From contig CALWAL010000003.1 in NCBI GenBank assembly GCA_944373145.1, positions 84,619 through 148,618 of the forward strand: a DNA stretch of 64,000 nt. Reading direction: 5' to 3'. The notes beneath the pieces are model-generated. The model was not told the DNA's origin. It saw only the letters and a program-made list of their open reading frames with translations, and made no database searches. Shown piece by piece: positions 24,750-32,987 of this stretch. The number at the start of each line of letters is the position of its first letter. Position 1 is the first letter of the stretch. The translations under genes and the position numbers were made by a program. The DNA comes from an uncultured Bacilli bacterium (lineage in GTDB: Bacteria > Bacillota_I > Bacilli_A > RF39 > UBA660).

Positions 24750-25017
24750 AGTAGTAAACGATGAAGGAAAAGAAGTAGAATGTGAAGTATTATTTACATT
24801 TGAATCAGATGAAACAAAGAAAAATTATATTGTATATACAGATAATACATTAGATGAAGAAGGAAATACTAAGGTTTACGCTTCAATCTATAATCCTGAT
24901 GAAGATGAAACAAAATTATTACCAATTGAATCTGAAAAAGAATGGAAAATCATCGAAACTATACTTGATGAATTACAAAATGAAATTCAAGAAAATGAAG
25001 AAAGTTCAGAAGAGTAA
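24727..25017 (+). CDS. yrzB: DUF1292 (UPF0473, YrzB) protein
   Basis: The 96-residue acidic protein fits DUF1292: E-C-E-V-L-F-T-F-E-S-D-E-T-K-K-N-Y-I-V-Y at residues 18-37, then the V-Y-A-S-I-Y-N-P-D-E-D and E-K-E-W-K-I-I-E segments. No biochemical role is established. It overlaps the ruvX 3' end by 23 bases and is followed by a hairpin terminator whose arm includes the stop codon, after which mltG starts. Confidence 0.93.
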   Translation: MEEKMTFKVVNDEGKEVECEVLFTFESDETKKNYIVYTDNTLDEEGNTKVYASIYNPDEDETKLLPIESEKEWKIIETILDELQNEIQENEESSEE

Positions 25018-25032
25018 TTTTTACTCTTTTTT
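25010..25032 (+). terminator. Terminator or attenuator between yrzB and mltG
   Basis: An 8-bp stem AAGAGTAA/TTACTCTT with a 3-base loop and a T tract, overlapping the yrzB stop. Confidence 0.75.
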
Positions 25033-25048
25033 ATTTAGTAGGTGATTT

Positions 25049-26128
25049 ATGAAGGCTTTGAAGTTAATAGCGGGGGTTGTGGTTTCACTAGCAATTATTG
25101 TGTTAATTGCAGGTTTGTGTCTATATAGTTATGGTACAAGCGCTTATAATAAAAATGCCAAAGATACAATTGCTTTTACAGTTTCTAATGATAGTACATA
25201 TTATTCTATTGTAAATGATTTATATGATACTAAATTAATTAAATCAAAATTTATTTATAGAGTTTATTTGAAACTTAATCCACCGCATAATACAATGAAA
25301 GCTGGAACCTATAATTTGAGTCAAAGTATGAATTTAAAAGAAATCATTGAGACACTAGGTAGTGGTGAGGTGATAAATCCTAACGAAGTTAAAATTCTTT
25401 TTCAAGAAGGATTGAATATGCGGAGTATTACAAAACTAATTGTTAGTAATACTAATAATACCGAAGAAGATGTTAACACTCTTTTGAAGAATAAAGATTA
25501 TTTGAAAGATTTAATTAATACGTATTGGTTTATTGATAAAAGTATTTTGAATGAAGATATTTATTATTCATTAGAAGGATATTTATTTCCTAATACTTAT
25601 ACTTTTGAAAATAAAGATGTTACCGTTAAAGAAATATTTAAAGCAATGTTAGATGAAACAGAAAAGCAATTAGAACCGTTTAAAGAAAAGATAGAAAAAA
25701 GCGGATATTCTGCCCATGAAATTTTAACTTTAGCTAGCATTGTTGAACTAGAAGCAGTATCGACAGATGATCGAAAAGAAGTAGCGGGTATTTTTTTCAA
25801 TCGTTTAAAAAATAATATGTCTTTAGGTAGTGATGTTACAACTTATTATGGTGCTAAAATTGATATGGGGACAAGAGATTTATATCAATCAGAAATAAAA
25901 GCTGTTAACGCTTATAATACGAGAGCTGATTCAGCTATGGCTGGTAAATTGCCAATTGGACCGATTTGCAATCCTTCTCTTGATGCAATCAAAGCAGTAC
26001 TTGAACCAAATAAAACCAATAAATATTATTTTGTTGCTGATAAAAATGGTAAAGTTTACTATATGAATACTTATCAAGAACACGAAAATAAAATTGCAGA
26101 ATTAAAAGCGGCTGGTTTATGGTTTTAA
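25049..26128 (+). CDS. mltG: Endolytic murein transglycosylase MltG
   Basis: The 359-residue protein has one N-terminal transmembrane helix (about 5-30) and then the LysM-like and YceG domains. Motifs are S-L-E-G-Y-L-F-P-N-T-Y (about 174-184), L-A-S-I-V-E-L-E-A with the catalytic Glu, N-R-L and the conserved R-A-D-S-A-M-A-G-K-L-P-I-G-P-I-C-N-P. MltG cuts nascent glycan strands at the outer membrane face and helps set strand length. It follows yrzB as in Bacillus (yrrL) and overlaps trmR by 10 bases. Confidence 0.95.
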   Translation: MKALKLIAGVVVSLAIIVLIAGLCLYSYGTSAYNKNAKDTIAFTVSNDSTYYSIVNDLYDTKLIKSKFIYRVYLKLNPPHNTMKAGTYNLSQSMNLKEIIETLGSGEVINPNEVKILFQEGLNMRSITKLIVSNTNNTEEDVNTLLKNKDYLKDLINTYWFIDKSILNEDIYYSLEGYLFPNTYTFENKDVTVKEIFKAMLDETEKQLEPFKEKIEKSGYSAHEILTLASIVELEAVSTDDRKEVAGIFFNRLKNNMSLGSDVTTYYGAKIDMGTRDLYQSEIKAVNAYNTRADSAMAGKLPIGPICNPSLDAIKAVLEPNKTNKYYFVADKNGKVYYMNTYQEHENKIAELKAAGLWF

Positions 26129-26703
26129 TAGAAGATATTTTAAAAAATGCTCGTAATCGGCATATTCCAGTTATGCTTGATGAAGGAATGGAATTTCTTT
26201 TAAAATATATAAAAGAAAATAATATTTGTAATATTCTAGAAATTGGTTCAGCGGTTGGTTATTCAGCTATTCGTTTTGCATTGTTAAAAGATAATATTAA
26301 AGTAACGTCAATTGAAATAAATGAGGAATTGCATCATGAGGCTTTAGCAAATGTGACATCATTTGGGCTTGGTGATAGAATTAATCTTATACTAGGTGAT
26401 GCCTTGAAAATTGAGGTTGATGGCAATTATGATTTGATTTTTATTGATGCTGCTAAGAGTCAATATATCAATTTTTTTGAAAAGTATAAAAATTACTTGA
26501 CACCTAACGGTGTTATTGTCACAGATAATTTATCTTTTCACGGGCTAGTTGAAAATCCGACATTAACTCATAATCGTAATACAAGACAGTTAGTACGTAA
26601 AATTGCAAAGTATATTGATTTTTTGAAAGAAAATAAAGAGTTTGAAACGACTTTTTATCATAAAGGCGATGGCATTTCTATCAGTAGAAGAATAGCTAAA
26701 TAG
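26119..26703 (+). CDS. trmR: tRNA 5-hydroxyuridine methyltransferase TrmR-like O-methyltransferase
   Basis: The 194-residue Rossmann methyltransferase has I-L-E-I-G-S-A-V-G-Y-S-A (about 39-50), S-I-E-I-N-E, a D-A-A-K-S-Q-Y loop and V-T-D-N-L-S-F. It matches the catechol O-methyltransferase-like family of Bacillus YrrM/TrmR, which methylates 5-hydroxyuridine at tRNA position 34. The position directly after mltG is the Bacillus arrangement and raises confidence in this assignment over a generic O-methyltransferase. The hydroxylase partners TrhP1/TrhP2, next in Bacillus, are not here. Confidence 0.85.
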   Translation: MVLIEDILKNARNRHIPVMLDEGMEFLLKYIKENNICNILEIGSAVGYSAIRFALLKDNIKVTSIEINEELHHEALANVTSFGLGDRINLILGDALKIEVDGNYDLIFIDAAKSQYINFFEKYKNYLTPNGVIVTDNLSFHGLVENPTLTHNRNTRQLVRKIAKYIDFLKENKEFETTFYHKGDGISISRRIAK

Positions 26704-26714
26704 CTATTCTTTTT
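26688..26714 (+). terminator. Terminator after trmR
   Basis: An 11-bp inverted repeat (AAGAATAGCTA/TAGCTATTCTT) overlapping the stop codon and followed by T residues. Confidence 0.85.
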
Positions 26715-26780
26715 GAGTAACTAGACTATTTTAGAAAATTTTGCTATAATTATTTGGGATTTGAGAAAGAAAGGAGATTT

Positions 26781-28427
26781 ATGAGTAAAATTAAAATGTT
26801 TGCCCTAGGCGGGTTAAACGAAATAGGAAAAAATATGTATGTCGTTGAAGTTGATCAAGACATATATGTATTTGAAGCAGGTTTAAAATATTCTGATGAT
26901 CGTTCTTTAGGTATTGATTATATTTTACCTAATTATGATTATTTGAAAGAAAATAAAAATCGTATTGTCGGTATCTTTATAACACATGGGCATGATGAAC
27001 AAATGGGAGCTTTGGCAGATATGCTTGAAGATCTTGAAGGAATTGATATTTATGCAACTGCTTTTACTTTGGAGGTTATTAAACAAGATTTAGAGGAAGC
27101 TGGAATTAAAAATGCTAAACTACACGAGTTAGAAATCCACAAAAAAATAGTATTTGGAAAAAATAGTATTTTTCCTGTTCGAGTGTCACATTCAATTCCA
27201 GATTCAGTAATGTATGTACTATATACAGAGGATGGTGCTATTGTCTTTACGGGAAATTATGTTTTTGATCCATCGATGCCTGGGGCCTTTAATGCTGATA
27301 TTGGCAAAATTGCTTATGTAGGAAAACAAGGTGTTTTATGCTTATTAAATGAATCTATTTATGCTCCTAAAAAAGGCTTTACTTCACCATCTCATAAAGC
27401 TTACTCTATTATTAGGGAGACATTAAATAAAAACTCAGGGCGTATATTATTTAATTTGATGCCTGCTCAAATTTATCGCATCCAAGAACTATTTGATGAA
27501 GTAAGCAAAACTCATCGAAATATCGTTATTATGGGTAAAAAACTTGAAACAATTATTTTAAAAGCCATTGAGCTTGGCTATGTTAAGTTTGACCGTGAAC
27601 GCATTAAAACAATTCATCACGTGAATGATGATGGAATTATTGTTATTGTATCAAGCGAAAGAGAGATTCCATATTATAACATGCGAAGAATTATTAGAGG
27701 TTATGATAAATTTATAACATTAACTGAAGAAGATACGGTAGTTTTTGCATCACCAATTTATGATAATATTGAGGTTACTTCAACGCAGATATTTGATGAG
27801 ATTGCTAAAATAGGAAGTAATTTAGTCATTTTATCTAAAAAACAATTTCGTTCTCCTCATGCTTCATCTGAAGATATTATGATGATGATTAATATGTTAC
27901 GACCAAAGTATTACTTTCCTGTGATAGGTGAGTATCGAGAGCAGGTTGAAAATGCTAATTTGGCACTTATAATGGGTATGAAGGAAGAGAATATTTTTCT
28001 TAAACTTAATGGTGAGGTTGTTAATATTGTTAATGGACAATACATTGATGATAATGAAAAAATTAAAGTTGATGATGTTTTGATTGATGGTAAACAATCC
28101 GGTGATATTGGGGATTTGGTTTTAAAAGATCGTGAGTTATTAGCCGATAATGGTATTGTGATAGTAACAACTACTTTAGATAAAAGTAGTAAAAAAATAT
28201 TAGCCGGTCCGGAGATTTTAACTCGTGGCTTTATTTATGTTAAAGATAATAGTGAATTAATAAAAGAAGCTGAAAAAATATCTTTAGAGGTTATTAATGA
28301 ATGTATTAACCCAAATTATATTGATTTTAATAAAGTTAAAAATGGCATCCGTGATCGTTTAGGTAAATATCTATATAAACAAACTTCATCTAAACCGATG
28401 ATTATTGTTGTTGTGCAAGAAGTATAA
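26781..28427 (+). CDS. RNase J-family protein with a degraded active site (J2-like)
   Basis: The 548-residue protein has the RNase J layout: beta-lactamase domain, beta-CASP domain and C-terminal domain (R-G-F-I-Y-V-K near 482). The metal ligands are largely lost. The H-x-H-x-D-H motif reads H-G-H-D-E-Q (69-74), the G-D-F motif reads T-G-N-Y (157-160), and the usual P-I-H-G-E-Y-R reads P-V-I-G-E-Y-R. H-S-I-P-D-S (137-142) and S-P-H-A-S are retained. RNase J1 is a 5'-3' exonuclease and endonuclease in mRNA decay; J2 paralogues often have weak activity and bind J1. I expect a non-catalytic or nearly inactive subunit. TGCTATAAT at 26742-26750 is the promoter -10. Start 26781 follows AAGGAGATTT. 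Confidence 0.88.
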   Translation: MSKIKMFALGGLNEIGKNMYVVEVDQDIYVFEAGLKYSDDRSLGIDYILPNYDYLKENKNRIVGIFITHGHDEQMGALADMLEDLEGIDIYATAFTLEVIKQDLEEAGIKNAKLHELEIHKKIVFGKNSIFPVRVSHSIPDSVMYVLYTEDGAIVFTGNYVFDPSMPGAFNADIGKIAYVGKQGVLCLLNESIYAPKKGFTSPSHKAYSIIRETLNKNSGRILFNLMPAQIYRIQELFDEVSKTHRNIVIMGKKLETIILKAIELGYVKFDRERIKTIHHVNDDGIIVIVSSEREIPYYNMRRIIRGYDKFITLTEEDTVVFASPIYDNIEVTSTQIFDEIAKIGSNLVILSKKQFRSPHASSEDIMMMINMLRPKYYFPVIGEYREQVENANLALIMGMKEENIFLKLNGEVVNIVNGQYIDDNEKIKVDDVLIDGKQSGDIGDLVLKDRELLADNGIVIVTTTLDKSSKKILAGPEILTRGFIYVKDNSELIKEAEKISLEVINECINPNYIDFNKVKNGIRDRLGKYLYKQTSSKPMIIVVVQEV

Positions 28428-28446
28428 AATATTTTATACTTTTTTT
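28420..28446 (+). terminator. Terminator after the RNase J-like gene
   Basis: A perfect 22-base inverted repeat around the stop codon (AAGTATAAAAT and its complement) runs into T residues. Confidence 0.8.
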
Positions 28447-28447
28447 C

Positions 28448-28476
28448 TTGCCATCAATATTAAGTTTTGCTATAAT
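28448..28476 (+). promoter_or_regulatory. Promoter of the TPR protein gene
   Basis: TTGCCA (28448-28453), 17 bases, TATAAT (28471-28476) with an upstream TGC (extended -10). Confidence 0.75.
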
Positions 28477-28503
28477 AGAAATCATAAATATTGGGGGTAT
28501 AAT

Positions 28504-30645
28504 ATGAATGCAGCGAGAAAGAATAGGTTATATTTTTACCTTGATATGGTTATTATTTCAAACATAAAAAAAAGAGGAATATCAATAAAAAAAGTGATTG
28601 TCTATGTTAATAGTGCGCTTTTTTTAGAATATAAATTTACACTACAAGTTAAAAATGTTAAGTATGAAGCTCATGGTATGATTAAAGAAGCTTATGCTTA
28701 TATTGCAAATGAAAAGTATTTTGAAGCAGAAAAAATATTTGATCAAATTTTGTCTATTTCATCAAAATCTTATCCAACTTATTTTGGTAAATTTGTCGTT
28801 TGTTTAATGCAAGATAAACCAGCTTATCCATATTTAAAAAAAGCTATTGAAATAAAAAATGACACAATATATGATGATTATTACCGTTTATATTTAGATT
28901 TATATAATACTTTAGAATTAATAGATGATGATTATGAACCACTTGTAGAATTATTAGCGCTACCACGTCAAGTTTTAGCGTTTAATAAAAAATCTTATAA
29001 TGGTCAATATTTAGAACTTTTGCGCCTTATAAAAGAAAAAGATTATAGGCATGCTAAAAAAACTTTGGAATGTTGCTTGCTTATGAAAAATGATATTCAT
29101 CTAATTATTATTGGGGTATTATTGGACAAAATTATAAAGTACCAACATGAAAAAAAGTTAGCTTATGAGTTACAAGAACAAGAATTAGAGAAAATGAGAA
29201 CTTATACTTTTGTAGAAGCAATTAAAGCAGGAAATTTAAAACAAGCAAAAAAAGCATTAGAAGTTATTTTAAACTTTCGTAATTATGATCATAAAGACAA
29301 TTATATTTATTATTTATTTTTAGAACTTTTGGAAACAATTGAAATGGTAGAAAATAATTTAACATATGAAATAATGCCTGTTAATTATAATTATGCTAAA
29401 GAAAATGATTATTTATATACTTTTTTTGAAGCAACGTCTGCTGGTGATTTTAAAACTGCTCTAAAAGTTGGTCGAAAATGTCGTGGCAAAGTTTTAGATA
29501 ACAAACAAAAAATGATTAAAGTTAATCTATATGTTATTTTACTTGAAATTTTATTTGCAAAATTAGACGAACGTGCTAAAAACATAGATAATATTTATCG
29601 CCTTATTATTAGTAATATTGACGATAAACATTATAAGCATGCTTTAGAAATATATCATGATTATAGTGAAGCTTTAAATGGATATAATAAGAGTTTAATT
29701 GAATATTTATTTAATATTTTAGTTGAAGATGGTCAAATAGAGATTGTTGAGACACCCAGCCATATATTAGATAAAGAAGATAATTTTAAAATTTTAAAAA
29801 CACCTATAAAGAAGGAAGAAAAAAAGATTGAAAAAAAATCATCTGAATTAAAAAGTTCGGCATCACTTAAAATTACTAAGCCTATAAATAATAGTGTAAT
29901 GCTTTTTCTAAGACATAATGAACCTAATAATGAATTATTTCAAAAATATCAAATATGTTTGGTTAATCGTAAATACGATGAAGCTAAGGTTTGGTTAGAT
30001 CAATTTGCAGAAGTATTAACAAATAATGGCTTAAAAAAACGGTTAGATTATTATTATTATCAAATAAATTTAGGTTTAAGTGAAAATGGTTATCCAGATA
30101 GTGAAATGATTAAGAAAAAACAACTTTATTTTTTAGCATATACTAGTATTTTAGAAAAAAAATATGATATAGCTGAAGAAGCTTTGAATAAATATATTAA
30201 TATAGAACCACTTAGTGACATTAGAGGATATTTGTTATTAGGACGTCTTTACAGTTTGATGAAAAATAGAAAAGCGGCTGTTGAATGTTATATTTACGCT
30301 AATTCAATTGCACCTTCACCAGATGCTTATTATTTTTTAGGTGAGCTTTATTTTAAGATGCACCGTTGGGCTGATGCTGTTTTCTGTTATTTAACCTATA
30401 ATGAATTTTATCCTAAAGAAAATACGACTGTTTATTTAAATCTATCGGAATGTTATAAAAGACTTGGAAGACCTGACAAGGTTGTTAAGTATTTGAAAAT
30501 AGCTGAAGAAATCAATGTAGATCAAAAAAGAGGGTTATATCTTAAGGATCGTATTTTAAAAGCTGAAATGATTAATAAACAAAGAAGAGAACATTTTCTA
30601 TTAGATAAAAATAGTAAAAGTAATTTTAATAATTTAGAATCATAA
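28504..30645 (+). CDS. Large cytoplasmic TPR protein
   Basis: The 713-residue protein has no signal peptide. TPR-like helical pairs are visible early (A-Y-A-Y-I-A-N-E-K-Y-F-E-A-E-K-I-F) and clearly at the C-terminus: a block around 530-690 with A-Y-T-S-I-L-E-K-K-Y-D-I-A-E-E-A-L and Y-L-N-L-S-E-C-Y-K-R-L-G-R. A Lys/Glu-rich segment (about 435-465) separates the halves. TPR arrays bind protein partners, so this is a scaffold or adaptor of unknown target. The ATG at 28504 has GGGGGTATA before it; the long upstream in-frame extension contains the promoter and is rejected. It stands as a single-gene unit. Confidence 0.8.
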   Translation: MNAARKNRLYFYLDMVIISNIKKRGISIKKVIVYVNSALFLEYKFTLQVKNVKYEAHGMIKEAYAYIANEKYFEAEKIFDQILSISSKSYPTYFGKFVVCLMQDKPAYPYLKKAIEIKNDTIYDDYYRLYLDLYNTLELIDDDYEPLVELLALPRQVLAFNKKSYNGQYLELLRLIKEKDYRHAKKTLECCLLMKNDIHLIIIGVLLDKIIKYQHEKKLAYELQEQELEKMRTYTFVEAIKAGNLKQAKKALEVILNFRNYDHKDNYIYYLFLELLETIEMVENNLTYEIMPVNYNYAKENDYLYTFFEATSAGDFKTALKVGRKCRGKVLDNKQKMIKVNLYVILLEILFAKLDERAKNIDNIYRLIISNIDDKHYKHALEIYHDYSEALNGYNKSLIEYLFNILVEDGQIEIVETPSHILDKEDNFKILKTPIKKEEKKIEKKSSELKSSASLKITKPINNSVMLFLRHNEPNNELFQKYQICLVNRKYDEAKVWLDQFAEVLTNNGLKKRLDYYYYQINLGLSENGYPDSEMIKKKQLYFLAYTSILEKKYDIAEEALNKYINIEPLSDIRGYLLLGRLYSLMKNRKAAVECYIYANSIAPSPDAYYFLGELYFKMHRWADAVFCYLTYNEFYPKENTTVYLNLSECYKRLGRPDKVVKYLKIAEEINVDQKRGLYLKDRILKAEMINKQRREHFLLDKNSKSNFNNLES

Positions 30646-30649
30646 AATT

Positions 30650-30675
30650 AAATATCACATTTTGTGATATTTTTT
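30650..30675 (+). terminator. Terminator after the TPR gene
   Basis: A 10-bp stem AAATATCACA/TGTGATATTT with a 3-base loop and T tract. Confidence 0.85.
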
Positions 30676-30729
30676 ATTAATGATTACATAGAAAAAAAGA
30701 ATTTAGTTAATAATATCGAAATTTGTATA

Positions 30730-30758
30730 TTGACAAATATTTTATTTTGAACTATAAT
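30730..30758 (+). promoter_or_regulatory. Strong promoter of the T-box/tRNA-Asn/gatCAB unit
   Basis: Consensus TTGACA (30730-30735) and TATAAT (30753-30758) with a 17-base spacer. Confidence 0.92.
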
Positions 30759-30765
30759 GTTCACA

Positions 30766-31018
30766 TAAGCGTTTTAACGTGAGAGAAGTAGTGTCTAATA
30801 CGAATTTAAGCGAGTTAGGGATGGTGGAAGCTAACAATTACGATAGATATGAATAACACTCACTAGTTGTTAGGTTGAAAAGAAATGAGTAAACTTAATC
30901 GGTGGTAATCCGTTATCATGTTACACGGCTTTTGTTGAAGTCGATAAAGTGGTCATGTATATGACAATTTGGGTGGCACCGCGGTATTATTCGTCCCAGA
31001 AGAGGATGAATAGTTATC
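30766..31018 (+). promoter_or_regulatory. T-box riboswitch, Asn specifier
   Basis: The leader has the T-box core TGGCACCGCGG at 30974-30984. Stem I shows the AGAGA-type motif (30781-30787), the apical GGATGGTG and GAAG elements (30829-30840), and a specifier-loop 3' side GAATAACAC in which AAC (30855-30857) is the Asn codon. Uncharged tRNA-Asn should pair there and, through its CCA end, with the core to favour read-through. Downstream a 9-bp stem (30988-30996 with 31004-31012) is the competing hairpin, but no T tract follows it, which is unusual. A GAA triplet sits just before the specifier. It controls the tRNA-Asn genes and probably gatCAB-asnS-aspS. Confidence 0.92.
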
Positions 31019-31025
31019 ATTATAT

Positions 31026-31101
31026 GCTCAATTAGCTCAGTTGGTAGAGCATCCGGCTGTTAACCGGCAGGTCGTAGGTCCGAGTCCTACATTGAGCGCC
31101 A
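31026..31101 (+). tRNA. tRNA-Asn (GTT), copy 1
   Basis: Acceptor GCTCAAT/ATTGAGC, discriminator G and encoded CCA, 76 bases. The anticodon loop CTGTTAA gives GTT. The T-loop is TCCGAGT, with C at position 55. The first pair is G1-C72, not the U1-A72 used by GatCAB, so this tRNA should be charged directly by the AsnRS encoded downstream. It begins only 13 bases after the T-box hairpin. Confidence 0.95.
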
Positions 31102-31104
31102 TGT

Positions 31105-31180
31105 GCCTGATTAGCTCAGTTGGTAGAGCATCCGGCTGTTAACCGGCAGGTCGTAGGTCCGAGTCCTACATCAGGCGCCA
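31105..31180 (+). tRNA. tRNA-Asn (GTT), copy 2
   Basis: It is identical to copy 1 except in the acceptor stem, GCCTGAT/ATCAGGC, where three base pairs differ with full compensation. Only three bases separate the copies, so they derive from one precursor. Confidence 0.95.
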
Positions 31181-31191
31181 GTTAGATAATT

Positions 31192-31218
31192 AATAAGTCC
31201 TTAAGGACTTATTTTTTT
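31192..31218 (+). terminator. Terminator between tRNA-Asn and gatC
   Basis: A 9-bp stem AATAAGTCC/GGACTTATT with a TTAA loop and seven T residues. No separate promoter is visible between it and gatC 16 bases on, so gatC expression depends on read-through of this hairpin, or on an unseen promoter. Confidence 0.85.
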
Positions 31219-31233
31219 GTATAAGGAGGATAT

Positions 31234-31530
31234 ATGGGAAAATTTACGAAAGAAATGGTTGATGATTACGCTGATAAACTATTAATTGGACTAACACCAG
31301 AAGAAAATAAAATGGTTTTAGATGAATTTGATGTGATTGATCATAGTATTGATTTAATTAATAATATACCAGATATTACTAGTGTAGAACCGATGACACA
31401 TTGTTTAGATGATTTTGAGTATGAATTACGTGAGGATGTTGTTGAGAAATCTGTACCAATAGAAGATATTTTAAAAAACTGTGATGATTATGTAGGAACT
31501 GAGATTAGAGTACCAAAGGTGGTGGGATAA
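31234..31530 (+). CDS. gatC: Asp-tRNA(Asn)/Glu-tRNA(Gln) amidotransferase subunit C
   Basis: The 98-residue subunit has the GatC pattern: an N-terminal helix (V-D-D-Y-A-D-K-L-L-I-G-L-T-P-E-E), then a short loop with I-T-S-V-E-P-M-T-H and a C-terminal V-P-K-V-V. GatC wraps GatA and GatB and stabilises the complex. AAGGAGG precedes the ATG. Its stop overlaps the gatA start by one base. Confidence 0.95.
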   Translation: MGKFTKEMVDDYADKLLIGLTPEENKMVLDEFDVIDHSIDLINNIPDITSVEPMTHCLDDFEYELREDVVEKSVPIEDILKNCDDYVGTEIRVPKVVG

Positions 31531-32987
31531 TGGAATATATGAGTAAAAGTATTACTGAACTTCACGAACTGTTACAAAATGGTAAAGTAACTAGTGAAGA
31601 ATTAGTTAACGAAGCTATCAAAAAAGCAAAAGAGGCAAAAGATAAGTATAATGCTTTTGTAACTGTTATTGAAGACGCTAAAGGCTGTGAAGTAACTGAT
31701 AGTTTATTATCAGGGATTCCATATGGAATTAAGGATAATTATAGTACAAAAGATATTTTAAGTACTGGTTCTAGTAACACCTTAAAAGATTATATACCGT
31801 TTTTTGACGCAACGGCTGTTATTAATTTGAAAAAAGCTGGTGCTGTTGGTATTGGTAAGACAACGATGGATGAATTTGGTATGGGGGGAACTGGAACTAC
31901 CGCTCATACAGGAAATATCTTAAATCCTTGGAATACAGAACGTATGTGTGCTGGCTCATCTAGTGGTAGTGCAGCAGCTGTGGCGGCTGGTGTTGTTCCT
32001 TATGCCACCGGAACGGATACTGGCGATTCAATTCGCAAACCAGCAGCTTATTGCGGTATTGTTGGGTATAAACCAACTTATGGAATGATTTCTCGTTATG
32101 GTGTTTTTCCTTTTGCTTCTAGTTTAGATCATCTGGGAGTATTGGCTCGTAATGTTGAAGATGCTTGCATTGTCGTTGATGCGATGAAAGGTCTTGATAA
32201 AAATGATATGACTAGTTGGGATTCTAGTGGTATTGAACTACATAAGTCATTAACTACTGATGTTAAAGGTAAAAAAATATGTTATATCAAAGAAATATGT
32301 GATAAAAGTATGTACCCAGATGCTAGTGATGAGTTGCTAGAACATTTGGATAATTTTAGGAACACTTTAGAATATTTTAAAGAATTAGGAGTTGATGTAG
32401 TCGAAGAGTCTGTAGATAAAAATTTATTGGATGCTCAATATAGTGTTTATAATGTTATATCTTGTGCAGAAGCAACATCAAACATGTCTAATTTAACTGG
32501 TATTGTATTTGGACCACGTGCGATAGGTGATAATTATATTGATATGATGAAAAAATATCGTACGGAAGGTTTTTCATCATTAATTAAAAGAAGATTTGTG
32601 ATTGGATCATATGTTTTACAAGCTGAAAATAAAGAAAGATATTTTAACAATGCACAAAGGGTACGTCGTTTAATTGTTGATAAATGGAAAAGTTTATATG
32701 AAAAATATGATGCGGTTGTATTACCTGTAAGTAGCGGACCAGCAAAATATTTAGATAATTCTAAAAATAAACCATATCAAAACAGTCATATTTTGGAAGA
32801 ACACTTACAAATAGCTAACTTTGGTGGATTTCCTTCTATAACAATTCCAAATGGTTTTGTTAATAATTTGCCGGTAGGAATTAATATTACAGGTAATTGT
32901 TATGATGATGTTAATGTTCTTTCTTTGGCTTGTGCTTTAGAATCGAAGATGAGTTATAAAAATCAAATTGCAAAGGAGGCTAAATAA
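31530..32987 (+). CDS. gatA: Asp/Glu-tRNA amidotransferase subunit A
   Basis: The 485-residue amidase-signature protein releases ammonia from glutamine or asparagine and channels it to GatB. The Lys of P-Y-G-I-K-D-N and the serines of A-G-S-S-S-G-S-A-A-A and T-D-T-G-D-S-I-R-K-P provide the Ser-cisSer-Lys triad. Two residues differ from the common form: G-S-S-S-G-S for G-S-S-G-G-S, and T-G-D-S for T-G-G-S. I believe this form recurs in Mollicutes relatives and is a lineage trait, not damage. It overlaps gatB by one base. Confidence 0.97.
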   Translation: MEYMSKSITELHELLQNGKVTSEELVNEAIKKAKEAKDKYNAFVTVIEDAKGCEVTDSLLSGIPYGIKDNYSTKDILSTGSSNTLKDYIPFFDATAVINLKKAGAVGIGKTTMDEFGMGGTGTTAHTGNILNPWNTERMCAGSSSGSAAAVAAGVVPYATGTDTGDSIRKPAAYCGIVGYKPTYGMISRYGVFPFASSLDHLGVLARNVEDACIVVDAMKGLDKNDMTSWDSSGIELHKSLTTDVKGKKICYIKEICDKSMYPDASDELLEHLDNFRNTLEYFKELGVDVVEESVDKNLLDAQYSVYNVISCAEATSNMSNLTGIVFGPRAIGDNYIDMMKKYRTEGFSSLIKRRFVIGSYVLQAENKERYFNNAQRVRRLIVDKWKSLYEKYDAVVLPVSSGPAKYLDNSKNKPYQNSHILEEHLQIANFGGFPSITIPNGFVNNLPVGINITGNCYDDVNVLSLACALESKMSYKNQIAKEAK

